Positions 19,368 through 29,667 of a stretch of DNA of 64,000 bases are shown in pieces (position 1 is the first letter of the stretch; each line of letters opens with the position of its first letter). The notes below the pieces were generated by a model, which worked only from the letters and a program-made list of their open reading frames with translations, was not told where the DNA came from and made no database searches. A program made the translations under genes and the position numbers. The stretch spans positions 186,001 through 250,000 of the forward strand of contig JARGSG010000084.1 of assembly GCA_030374805.1 (NCBI GenBank), given 5' to 3'. This DNA is from Gracilaria gracilis (Eukaryota > Rhodophyta > Florideophyceae > Gracilariales > Gracilariaceae).

Positions 19368-20063
19368 TGTGCCCCCGCCCGATTACCTGACGCGCTGTTG
19401 CAAGAGTGCCACGGAGGTACACGTGGGTAGTTTTGGCCGGCGTGCCGGGTACTTAGATATGTTAGTAGTATTTGTCAGCCGTATATAAGTGGCGGCACTT
19501 GCCGCCACTGTACGGTAAGTATATCGCAACGAGGCCTTGGATCTAACTTGAGTTCGGCTTCCGCTCGGTCTTCTGCCCCATTCCCGGGGAACACCGCCGC
19601 TTATCCGGACAAGTTATCCACTTCTGTCACCAAGAGGCTCCGATCCGTCGTTACGGCCTTTTATTTATCATTCTTGCGTACACTCTTTCTGTTTTTCCGT
19701 CTTACGGCTTCGTTACACTTCGCCCTGTTGTAGAGGTTTGCCGTTTTTGTCCCAAGACTATTCCCCGCTCTCACGAGTCTGTGCTCTGCAGTGCGGCTCA
19801 TTTTGCTACCTTCTATCTCGCCCCTTTTGCTACGGGATACGCCACCCCCAGTGGATTCCATCCTTTTGGCACCCCGATTGCCACCCCCAACCTCCGTCTG
19901 TAAGTCAGGAAGAGGCCGCCCGGAGCTACGTCCGGCACGTGTCGGCCTCATCGGAGGGTTCTGCCACTGCTCTGCCCCAATAGGGAGCAAGGCTGAGCAC
20001 CTTGTGTGCGTAGCTGCTGGCGCGGTTTGTGTTCTTTCTTTCCGTTCCTGGCTTTGCCCCACA
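19368..20063 (-). repeat. Probable solo LTR, family B (related to 22050-22816)
   Basis: Read on the minus strand it starts TGTGGGGCAAAGCC, followed by a GGAACGGAAAG stretch, comparable to TGTAGTGCAACGCCAGAGGCGGAAAG at 22050. It ends with GGGGGCACA. Near the middle, in plus-strand reading, are GTATATAA (19482-19489), a perfect hairpin GTGGCGGCACTTGCCGCCAC (19490-19509) and a GGTAAG donor-like site. This arrangement recurs in the LTR at 40726. The flanking pentamers (ACTTG, TTTTG) are only partly alike, so boundaries are tentative. Confidence 0.4.
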
Positions 20064-20111
20064 TTTTGAAAGACTAGAAATTGGGTCCATGAAAAGGGCT
20101 GCCCCGATCAT

Positions 20112-20477
20112 ATGCGTTTAGATCAATGTGTCTTTCTGGAAAACAAACGAGAAGAAGATCCCATGACGATACAAAGTCTTGTCGACTCGTTTTTTCGAGA
20201 TACTCGTTCGCTCATGCAGGAATCTGAAGCTGATGACAGTGGTACGGTCAAGGTGACGACGGAGTTCGGCAGACACCTGACTGCGGAAAGTGTGCTACAA
20301 GCTCTGAGAGCTCGCACAAATGGATCACGCTGCTTTGAAAGCGCAGCCAATTTGAGGCGCGTTGTTGAGTTAGCACCAAGGCGTGAAACATTGTTTGAAC
20401 ACTTGCGGCAGACTCGTCCCCAACAGAGACAGAAGTCAGCTTTCCGAGCAGCTCGAAAAGCGCCGTCGACGCGATAA
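20112..20477 (+). CDS. Hypothetical small protein, 121 codons
   Basis: An ATG-started frame is followed by a stop at 20477. It is rich in Glu, Arg and Ser (ADDSGTVKVTTEFGRHLTAE, LAPRRETLFEHLRQTRPQQR) and predicted helical. No domain is recognised. It stands alone between a probable LTR and AT-rich DNA and may be a remnant of a larger transposon protein. Confidence 0.25.
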   Translation: MRLDQCVFLENKREEDPMTIQSLVDSFFRDTRSLMQESEADDSGTVKVTTEFGRHLTAESVLQALRARTNGSRCFESAANLRRVVELAPRRETLFEHLRQTRPQQRQKSAFRAARKAPSTR

Positions 20478-21985
20478 TGAAGCTGCGAAGCACCGAAAAC
20501 ATTGTGGTGCGAGACAATGTCCCGGCTCCTGGGACTGTTCCTGATATTGTTTGGGATACTTAATACTGATGATACCGGAAAAAGCAGAATGTATGCAGTT
20601 TGGTACTGCGTACCAAGACCGAAAATTTTAAATTATATGCGTTTGCGTGGTGTTTTGGAGTTGTGATCTAAGTCCTACCCGCAGCCCTTTCAGAACAGCG
20701 AGAGAACACAAGTTTCACGGTCATCGAAGATGAGACTCTGACTCTTCTTCTGGGATAAAGATCATTTGATTTGCATTAAGCTTTCCCTCTTTTTCCGACA
20801 CATTCGTGGTAGAACAGTTACTCTTTGTCCTTATCTAATCGCAACTGCTCCACACCAACCTTCCTATGATACCCTGAATGTGCTACAATTCAAATTTATA
20901 AATCTCCACCAAGATGACAAAACCGTGCTTGCGTCAAACGTCAAAGAGTTTATATTTAATAGTGCCGGTGAAACATATTTTAAAAGAAACTACGAGGAAA
21001 AATTTAAAAATGAGCTCTTGGATGCTCTAAGCAGCAAAAACGTTATGCAATTTTGCCTTATTGCGTAATTTAAAATAAAAAAATTAGTTTTTATTTTATA
21101 TAGTAGCAGCACACCAATATAACGTTCTTCCAAAGAAAAAACAAGGATAGTTCAATCTGTTTCTGAAAGTATCCATCTGCCCTACATGAAGATGTGGACC
21201 AGCCGAGAGTTGGTAAAGCAAGGTGAACGATAAGTCTCTCAAAATAGAGGAATTACTGGCTTGTATTACTCTGTAAATGGCTACCTCTGTGCAAAGTTTG
21301 AACCATTTGCAAAACTACTGTTGCTCTTCTGATCTTTTGGGTATTCCATTTTTCAAGAAGATTATGAGTAGAGATGCGTTTCTGAACATGAAAACAGCAC
21401 TAAGGTAGTATCCAGCATATGATTATGACTTTGCAAAAATCGATTCGCAATCGCAAATTCGTCAACTTCTTGGATATTTTGTTCGAAATTCCGCAACGAT
21501 GCCTGTATCGGCTGGGGTCATTTAGTTAGATGAAAAATATTACGTTGCAAGATGCGTATTAGAGCTCGCTTTTATGTGCATAGCAAACCAGTAAAGTTTG
21601 GGATCCGCTTTTATGCATTGATTAGCTAAAACCACACCTATCTACATATTCTACAAGAAAATGGATCTAGGAATGAGACCAGACAATCTACAGTGGATAG
21701 AAATACGAATTTTTTTGTGGGCTTCGTGGAGAAGTTGAAAGAAAAGTCAATGAAAACCTTGTTGCGAGAAACAAAATTTTCCGCCTTGTGGTGTTCTCAA
21801 ATGGCCCACTAAACATATTTTCACTCAATTCTTGCTTTTAGGCGACAAACAAGTATCGATAATTTTCATCTGAGACATGTTTTAAGGCGTCAATTGGCAT
21901 TTCTCAGTGACGGAGAACGCACAACTGTAATATAATGCAGAAAGAGAGAACGACTCCGAAGCGGTCTTGAAACGGGAAAGACGGC
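20478..21985. other. AT-rich gene-free stretch
   Basis: Low GC, with frequent stops in all frames. The 100-codon frame at 20766-21068 (plus) has no family motif. No repeat relationship to the rest of the window was noticed. Confidence 0.5.
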
Positions 21986-23263
21986 TGTAGTACAAATACC
22001 GATAACATGTGGGGTCGGCCTGGTGGAGGGAGCACGCGAGGGCTCAACCTGTAGTGCAACGCCAGAGGCGGAAAGACACCACGAAGACGTCCGAGATCTT
22101 TCTCCGTAGGAGGGTAGTCAGCAGACAGAGGCTCTCTGGCAAGGCACGACGAAGTCGGGTGTAAGCCAAGGCCAAGCCGTCACGACAGGCGTAGAGAGTT
22201 GAGCAAGGATCGGTGTTGGCACCACATGTGAGGCTGAATGGGTCCTCGAGAGAGACACGAGTCCACGGAAGGGGGAAAAGAGAAAAGGAATCCGCGAGAG
22301 GGGGACGGAGAGAAGAAAAAGGAGGAAAGGGCAAAAAGGCTACGGTAAACACCGGGGTTATCCCTGTACAGGGTCGAACGCGACACAAGCGGAAAACACT
22401 CCCACGAATGGGTCCTGTTAGGTGACGCAGGGAGGATACACTACCCGTAGGCAACGGAGCCTCTCTCCTGGAAGGATTCGATGACCGCCGAAGGCGAAGA
22501 AGTATAGAGCCAACTCTGGTTCCCCGAACTTTACTGTGCATGGCGGCGAGGTCGCCTCTATGCTAAGTAGCGAGCTCGCGCCAACAAGTAATCAAATAAA
22601 CTAACTAAATTAGGCCCACGCACAGTGGTAATTACCTACGCGCCGTGGCGCTCGTCCCACGTGTACGTGCCCAACCTCCTGGCTCAACCGTGTCCCAAGC
22701 GTCCTTCCCACTACAGTGGTTGTTACTATTCATATACTCCTATTGGGAGCACCCGTCCGACATGTCGGAATATGACTAAGTAGTCAGAAACCTCCATCAG
22801 AGGGCGTTGCGATACACAACCTAAAGAAGAAAATTACAGAAACAATATGGTAGCAGGGCACCTGAAACCTGCAGAGGGAAACGAAGGGGCAGCTAGTCTA
22901 GACCGTGTAGTACAATGAGACCTCAATGAGTTGGTGCCACGTGGGCCCACTTGTGCGCCTTGCTGGCGGCACACCACCCAATTGGTAATTTCTAAATTCT
23001 AAATTCTAAATTCTAATTTAGTTTAGCTTAGCATTGCTGGTCCATGACAGTAGGTCGTGGGTGCAGCCGATGACGTCATGCCCGCATGGGAGATCGGCGT
23101 CGGTGCAACTTGTATTTATTGTGGTGCACCTCGCCTTCCCCCTCGGGTATTGTAAAGTCAGGCACCATAACGGCAGTAACTATACCATCTTGGTCACTTG
23201 CTACTCTATTAGTATTGAGGTTTTATCGCGCATCGACGTCTACTACAGTACACGTACAGGGTT
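21986..23263. repeat. Rearranged extra LTR of the chromovirus (family A), internally inverted
   Basis: 21986-22905 matches the first ~150 bases of the LTR at 23264 in the same orientation (start TGTAGTACAAATACCG; later CTAGTCTAGACCGTGTAG) and is split by the solo LTR at 22050-22816. From 22906 (TGTAGTACAATGAGACC) to about 23262 the sequence is the reverse complement of the remaining ~350 bases of the same LTR. The two pieces together account for one complete LTR, so its distal part has been inverted in place at ACCGTGTAG. It abuts the next LTR at 23264 directly. Confidence 0.85.
22050..22816 (+). mobile_element. Solo LTR of a second retrotransposon family (B)
   Basis: It is 767 bp, starts TGTAGTGCAACGCC and ends GGGCGTTGCGATACA (short imperfect inverted termini beginning TG and ending CA). 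It is flanked by a perfect 5-bp target duplication CAACC at 22045-22049 and 22817-22821. Removing it restores a continuous family A LTR (GGCTCAACCTAAAG). No internal coding region is present, as expected after LTR-LTR recombination. Open frames inside it are incidental. An imperfect hairpin GCATGGCGGCGA-GG-TCGCCTCTATGC lies at about 22540-22565. Confidence 0.88.
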
Positions 23264-23764
23264 TGTCGTACAAATACCGATAAGATGTGGGGTCCGCCTG
23301 GTGGAGGGAGCGCACGACGGCTCAACCTAAAGGGGAAAAACACACAACCAATATGGTAGTTGGGCACCTGAAACCCGCAGGGGCAAACGGCGGGGCAACT
23401 AGTCTAGACCGTGTAGGTGTACGGTAGTAGACGTCGACGCGCGGTAAGACCTGAATAGTAATAGAGTAGCAAGTGACCAAAATGGTATAGTTACTGCCCT
23501 AATGGTGCCTGACTTTACAATACCCGAGGGGGAAGGCGAGGTGCACCACAATAAATACAAGGTGCACCGACGCCGATCTCCCATGCGGGCATGACGTCAT
23601 CGGCTGCACCCATGACCTACTGTCATGGACCAGCAATGCTAAGCTAAACTAATTTAGAATTTAGAATTTAGAATTTAGAAATTACCAATTGGGTGGTGTG
23701 CCGCCAGCAAGGCGCACAAGTAGGCCCACGTGGCACCAACCCATTGAGGTCTCATTGTACTACA
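23264..23764 (-). repeat. Chromovirus 3' LTR (family A)
   Basis: It is 501 bp. On the element strand it starts TGTAGTACAATGAGACC and ends TTTGTACGACA. It matches 35587-36093 along its whole length with scattered substitutions and small indels. It contains four tandem AATTCTA-type repeats and a TGACGTCATG palindrome (CRE-like) in the U3 part. Confidence 0.92.
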
Positions 23765-23780
23765 GACCCCCTTCCTACCC
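23765..23780 (-). other. Polypurine tract
   Basis: GGGTAGGAAGGGGGTC on the minus strand directly abuts the TG of the 3' LTR, the expected place for plus-strand priming in reverse transcription. Confidence 0.7.
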
Positions 23781-24491
23781 TGAGCCACGCCCTTGTGGCT
23801 TTTAGATCCTTTCACCAAGTTGGTTGTATCGTCGTACCAATTTGGTCAACAGCGCAGCCCTCGTGCCATTTCGCGCCATTAGTCGCCCTCGCTCTGCGAT
23901 ACGGAGAGCCTGTTCACCATTTGGGTCATTACTGACAGTGGTTTCGCCTTTCCTATTCGTGGCCTTGGGCGCGACGTGCGATCTTTGTGTACCTTCGAGG
24001 TTCGATCACCGGCCCGCGTTAGCGTACACCTTTACGGGGCCAGGGCTTCAATCGCCTTTCCTGCGTTGGCACACCCCTTGAGGTACGCGGCGCGACTATG
24101 CGCTCCTGTGCGGGCTTTACCGTGAAGGATTTTGGCACCCCCTTGGTGGCGGCTTGTCTCGCTGTTTCCCTGAGGTTCCGTATCCGTCCCTTCGAGGGGC
24201 TGCCGCTGACTCCTTCGAGGTTGTTTCACCGCTACCCTTTCTGGTTACCTTCGTACTTCTTGCGGTTGGTTCGTCCTGGCTCGCGCCGCCGTGATTCTCG
24301 CCCGACCGACAAGGTTAAACCCATTTATGGTGACCTTCGATTCTTATCTGAATCACATGGGTAGCCCTCGTACCAGCGTGCGGGGTCGCACTGGTAGCGG
24401 TACACGACGCTTATCGGTTCCCCATTCTGGTCAGCCGGAAGAGGTAACCCCAAGGGATGGCGCGCCCTCGGTGACCAATGCCGATACCTGA
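23781..24491. other. Non-coding part of the chromovirus interior
   Basis: Plus-strand frames are longer than minus-strand ones (for example 24098-24364), continuing the antisense bias seen to the right, but no start, motif or long continuous frame can be supported. Confidence 0.4.
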
Positions 24492-26360
24492 ATGGTTGAA
24501 GCAGCATGGAGCCCCGAACGGGTGGAGGTTTTGAGCATCAGCTCTCGTAATTCACCCATTGTGGATAAAAGGCTAATTTGGTTCACCCCTGCGGTTGAAT
24601 GCCCGGCGTCTCAACCACTCTCTGGCGGTAATCATCACACCATATCGGGTGCCGGACCTTCGCCGAGTCGTGGAAGCAGTGTTACCAAGTCTGGTTCGCC
24701 CGGTGCTGCGTTGTATCATACTCGCATCGAAACCGGTTTTCAGAGCCAGCCGGTTCAGTCTTCTTCGCATCAACCTCAAGGGATTCATGAGAGGATCCAG
24801 GAATCGGAGCCCGATATTCCTCGTGTGATTTCTGAGTATGGTTTGGAGGCGTTCACCACGGCCGATTGGAACGTTTCCCAACATGCTAGCTTCCGGATCG
24901 ATCCAAAAATGGTTTCACAGGCGACGCTGTACCGCGGGTATTGGCCAGTGGTGCCGGGGAACACCTCACTTCCCGACGTGTTGCGACGTCCGAATCTGGA
25001 TACCTACTTGGGTTTGTTTCGTTGGGATTTTGAGCGTCTCCGCTCAGTCTCGCTGACGCTCCACCGTCGGGGTAAGGAATCTCAACCCCGTCAGGGTCAG
25101 CTGTAGTGCTATGAAAGTCGCCAGTGGCACACACCAATGAGGTTTTTCATTCCCCCGCTTTATCTCAGCGATCTGCCGTATGTTCGCCTTGAACTGGAGC
25201 TCCATTGTTACCGACGTCTGGTGGTGAAGATCTGTCAGTATGACTCCCTTCCACAGTGGTATTTTTCGGCTTCTCCACATTTGGCTTGCTTCGAAAGGCC
25301 CTATAATACCATTCATTGGGCTAACCGTCGTAGTTGGGGCGTGGATGCCGCCACCGAGGCTCTCATCCGCACCCGGTCCAGCTTTAACAGCGTCATGCAT
25401 GGGTTCCATAATGTGGATTTCTTTTCCCTACCTAATAACGGAAGAACCTCTTGGTATGTGGGTCAACCTGAGTGGTAGAATGCCTATGAGGTTCCGATGT
25501 CGCTTAGCGTCCCAACTCTGCCGGTGTTGGCCTATTTCGGGAGCTACATGACCCGTAACAACGATCGGTATTACCTCATTTGGTCGATTACCCTCGCGGA
25601 CTAGACCTTGCTGGTGGCATTAATGGCTCTGCAGGCTGCCCGTGACAGTACTAACTGAGAATTCCGTTCTCGCAAGCCGAGATTTGCCGTGGCGTTGTTC
25701 AGCCTCCTGTTTTTATATCCTTCATTCCCCTGCGGGTCATTCGCGACATCCGACAGTTCGGACTCGGAACCATTGTGGCAGGTACGGACTACTCCATTGA
25801 GCAATTGGAGTCGTTGCTTACCCAAGTGGAGAGTTTCCCGTGGGGAGCCAAGCAAGGGTTGGAAGTTTTCGATCCCGTGTCCTGGAAGGTTGTGTCTCGC
25901 GTGGAGCAATGCTACTCCGGAGCACCGACCGATCAGGGACCTCCAGGGAGCCCCGAACCATTCTAAACCGTGGTGGAATCGCCAACGGCTACCCGTGTTG
26001 TCACTTCAGCGCCTTCTCCTGCTCCGGAGGTACGCAACACGCCTGCTCATATTGGTATAACTTCTCTTCTCCCTAGTATCACGAGGGTTGGTGGGCCACC
26101 ACGGGCTATTCTCGGGAATGTCATGGCTGCGGCTCTGGAGCCTGTTCTTTCTCAGGTGAATTCCCAGGCCATTTCAGGTTCAATGGCTCGGGTCTGCCAA
26201 GCCAGTGTGGTGAACTTCCAGCGGGCCGGTCCTACCTCTGTGATCGAAGCCCTTACCCTCCTGGAAAGCATACTGCCTCGTCCCGCGCCATGTACGTGCG
26301 ATCCTTCTCCCAAATTGGTGAGTTCCGGAACCGGTTCTAGGTCGAGCTCTACCAGATGGC
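24492..26360 (+). pseudogene. Antisense coding region inside the chromovirus, unknown protein (5' part)
   Basis: The plus strand, opposite to gag-pol, stays in one frame from 24492 to about 25604, broken only by stops at 25104 and 25476. It then continues in another frame from about 25690 to 26360 with a single stop at 25964. The translation has ordinary protein character: IPRVISEYGLEAFTTADWN, FFIPPLYLSDLPYVRLELEL, RNNDRYYLIWSITLAD, YSIEQLESLLTQVESFPWG. It lies between integrase and the 3' LTR. Antisense ORFs at this place are known from some large plant retrotransposons (Tat/Ogre/Grande type), but no domain here is recognised. The coding reads as decayed. It could instead be a fragment of another inserted element. 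Confidence 0.55.
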
Positions 26361-26362
26361 TA

Positions 26363-28372
26363 CACCCAGTAACTGCAAATACTGTGGGCCAAACTATTTG
26401 ATGTAGCTCTTTTAGAGCGAAGGAAACACAAAATGAGGTGGGCCACATAATCAAAGGTACCACTCCATTTGTGGTTCTAACGCAATTAACGTGAGCCACA
26501 CTATTTTAACTTGCAGTAAATAGTGTGGGCGTCTTCATCACTTCATACTTCCACAGGTGCACCATCGAAGTGCGCACGGTGCTTGCGAATGATCTTCTGC
26601 AGCTCGGGAAAGAGCTGACGCTCTTCCCACAATCCGTTCACGTTAAGTGATAAACCAGTTCTTATCGCTTTGCGAGCGTAAGTTAAGCCATCGACGTCTC
26701 TCTGGCGATTGACATCCGCAATTGCCAGTGCAGCGAGGCGCAGAAAGTAGCTCTTACAGGGGTTCACAACTTTCCCCGACGATGACCAGGAACCTTTCTT
26801 GATCATCTCCATTTTGAACTTCTCCCACCTTGCGTTCCAAGCCGACTTTTTTTGTATGATGAACGAATCAGCTGGTTGAATTAAATCTGTTGCATTTGGT
26901 GGAAAGTGACGAATCTCCGTATTGATTTCGAATGCTGCTTCATTCAGTTCTGGAGTCATATTATGTCCGCTGCAATTGTCCACAAAGAGAACACGTTTTC
27001 GTCCGCCCGGAAGTTTATCAATGACCTTCTTCTCCTCAAACCATTGCTTCATAACGAATTTGTCAATCCATCCTTTTGGCCCACTCCTATAAGATACGCC
27101 AGGAACATCATCGGGGACACCCCTAATGGGAAACGACCGCTTCTGATTTTGGAACACCATTAGTGCAGGTTGGATTTTTGCTTCAACTCCCCCACTAATC
27201 CGAACAACCATTGTCATTCCCTCACCACCGCTTACGAATTCAGAATAATTAACCTCCATTTCACCACAAAAGCCCAAAGTCCTACCGTTATCCATATTGA
27301 TGACGAAGTGCGTCTCCTCAGCATTCTGCACATCGTTTACATTCAACGAACCATCTTTGAATGCACGTGAAATACGTCCCAGATGATATGCCACGTCTTT
27401 GTGAATGAAGTCTCGCTTTTCTGGAGATAATAGGTGCTTTCCTGTGTGAGCTCGGCTGACGATTCGGTATCGATCAGTAAAGCTTTGAACCCATCTTCTC
27501 TTTATGCAACTTGAGATCAGCTTCTCACTTTCAGGATCCACTGCATGTTTGTGATACGAAGCCTTTTAGGACTCCTCGATGAAAGTGATTGCCATTGTCT
27601 GCAACGTTCGCCAATTAAATTTCACTCCAAGTTTACGGAGTCTGTCAAACTCTGAGAGCATGTCTGCATGCAAGTCACTCACCCACTTTCTTGGCTTCCT
27701 TCCCCTCCCACTGCGTGCTTTTAAACTAAAACGCTTGAGGCCAATGTATGTGCTTCGAGTAATTGATGTCGTCGATCCTCTCATTTGAGAGAGACCTGTT
27801 TCGTCTACGTACTGGAATCTGTGGCGCCAAATGCGACTGGCCTTCATAAGATTTGCCTTGTGGCTGCCTCGAAATAAGGAAGGAAACTGCAAGACTGCTT
27901 TTGACTTGATGTGTTTAGGACCATGCGCATTATCGTGCTTCACCATCCATGCGGCAATTTTAGAGCGGTCTGCAATAGGCAGCACTTGATTCAGATTACG
28001 CTTCTTTTGTTGAGAGGGTGGAGTTGTTTGAGTCGCGTTGGAATCCGTTGTGGGCAATGATTGTGACAGTGGTGGATCTGCGGATTGGATTGACGACAAT
28101 CGGGCAGCCGCTGCGCCCTGAAACGCAGCGATAATCGGCGATGCTGACTTTGGAACTACCATTTTGTTGATTTCGGGGATCTTCTGGTGGACTCTGGAAT
28201 GGGTAGGAACAAGTTGTTTGCAATCCAAATGGATTTCCCGCGCAAACTATGTTCCTGTTACCCACACTAATTGAAACACGATGCTTTGGTTCTCGCACCA
28301 TGAATAGTGTGGGCCACATCACATCCAGTACCACGCTATTTATTCACCCACTGTATTTGCAGTCACTGGGTG
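26363..28372 (-). mobile_element. pogo/Tigger-like DNA transposon with TA target duplication
   Basis: The 2010-bp element is bounded by inverted repeats CACCCAGTAACTGCAAATAC and, at the other end, CACCCAGTGACTGCAAATAC, with GTGGG following in both. TA dinucleotides flank it at 26361-26362 and 28373-28374. Single-TA duplication and CAGT-like ends are typical of the Tc1/mariner-pogo superfamily. It encodes one minus-strand transposase frame and interrupts the antisense coding region of the chromovirus, so it inserted later. Good terminal repeats and a nearly intact frame suggest it is younger than its host element. Confidence 0.9.
26543..28162 (-). pseudogene. pogo/Tigger-like (DDE_1) transposase, one in-frame stop
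   Basis: From ATG 28162 the frame runs 540 codons to 26543, broken only by a TAA at 27566-27568. The N-terminal ~200 residues contain a basic region (RSGRGRKPRKW) and helices fitting the DNA-binding part. The catalytic core has ETHFVINMDNGRTLGFCG (Asp 1), VLFVDNCSGHN (Asp 2) and FPPNATDLIQPADSF (Asp 3), so all three acidic residues are present. After the core come KKSAWNARWEKFKMEM and a short C-terminal tail. The stop lies between the DNA-binding and catalytic parts; it is either a single inactivating mutation or lies in an unrecognised intron. The start at 28162 is chosen as the first ATG; the frame is open further up without one. Confidence 0.85.
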
Positions 28373-28374
28373 TA

Positions 28375-28796
28375 CCAACCAGATGGCGGGCCTAGCGACC
28401 ACTATAAGCCTGACGCCTACAAACCCTCTGGAGGATCCTCTATTTGGAGCTAGGCTGAACCCTGGCCTTCTAGCCGCTCCGCAGGCTCCTCTCCACACCG
28501 GTTCGTCGGTACCTCCGTCGGTTGCTCAGGCGAGCTCGCCACCTCCGATGGGTCCTGACATAATTCCAGGCGTCAGCGTGCCTACTAGTACCTCCGTGGA
28601 TCATGGTAGCGCACCTAGACAAGCTCCAGGCCAGGCTCATCTCTTCCAACCTTGACCGGGAGCCCATCAAAACACCTCTCCGGGCCGGGGATTTTCAACT
28701 TGAGGCTCTTCCGGGCCTCACTTTGCTCCTCACCCATCTGGTTGATTCCTGTCTCCACTTCGGCATCCTTGTCGATGTTACTCTTTAAATAAAGTT
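28375..28796 (+). pseudogene. Antisense coding region of the chromovirus (3' part, beyond the pogo insertion)
   Basis: Immediately after the pogo element the plus strand opens again (ATG 28383) into a Pro/Ala/Ser-rich stretch (SVPPSVAQASSPPPMGPD) to 28655. An overlapping frame from about 28603 to 28788 then reads LDKLQARLISSN and LTLLLTHLVDSCLHFGIL, which looks like a helical C-terminus after a frameshift. AATAAA at 28786-28791 follows and could be the poly(A) signal of the antisense gene. Removing the pogo element and one TA joins this part to the frame ending at 26360, though not in phase, which fits an already decaying gene. Confidence 0.45.
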
Positions 28797-29667
28797 AAAA
28801 GTTATGGGTTTCCATGCTAGGTTCCAGTTATCATAGAGGCGCATTGCAAAGCGAGAGAGGAAGCGCGAAAACAGCTCCCCCCTTCCTTAAACCAGCGTAC
28901 TACGATGGGTGAAGAGTAATTCCTTGTAGGTAAATTAGTTCCATCTGGAGCTACGTTGTGTGCCCGTAGTATGGATTCACGATATTAGTACGCCGCTTCG
29001 CCTCCGTGTAGCGCAGCGAGCGGTTTCGCCTTTCCGTGAGGTGAGATTTTGTCCCACGCGCTCGTGCGTGGTGGCCAGCAATGTACCGGAATGGTTCTCC
29101 ATGGCCTCTTGCCATGCATGGGCGCACGTGCGGTGTTTCACCCTTGGAGTTACTTGCAAGGCGAATAGAAAAATTCGACCGGGAAATTACCCCTCCATAT
29201 AATAGTGAAAACGCAGAAACCCCTTTTGGTCTGTATCTCGAGAACAAAGCGGTTTCAAAGGCTGAGAATGGCCGATTCGGGAGCGCGGCACGGTCGAAAT
29301 ACTTAGATTTTATGACTATGGTGTTGCTCGCTCCCTACACACAATAGTGTAAACTGAATCGGTTACTCCGCATGATGCGCCAGAAACAGCGCACGTAGAC
29401 CTCGACGAATAAAAAGGTACAGTTTTTTGAATGTTTCCAAAGTTAGGGTTTGCACGTGTATGGCGTGTGCGTTCGCGCGTGTGGCTCGTGCGTGCATGGC
29501 GCGTGTAAAATGGCGCGTACAGCTCTAGCGCTATTCGTTCCCTGTAAGTACCCCCCCGGGGTGCTTCTTTCCTGTTTTACCTTCCTGGTAGGCGTTCAAA
29601 ACCACTTTGGTACTCGTTGTTACAATGCTTTTCGCCCTTCCTAAGGGGATTGCAGCATCTCTAAGGT
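28797..29667. other. Chromovirus interior between pol and antisense gene
   Basis: No coding frame is supported. A GTGTATGGCGTGTGCG / GCGTGTAAAATGGCGCG degenerate repeat lies at 29455-29520. Confidence 0.35.

Noticed and set aside
22044-22541. 165-codon minus-strand frame
   Set aside because: Lies wholly inside the solo LTR and has no protein character beyond openness.
22906-23764. Inverted repeat as a fold-back transposon
   Set aside because: Both arms are LTR sequence of the chromovirus; the arrangement is explained by an inverted part of an adjacent LTR copy.
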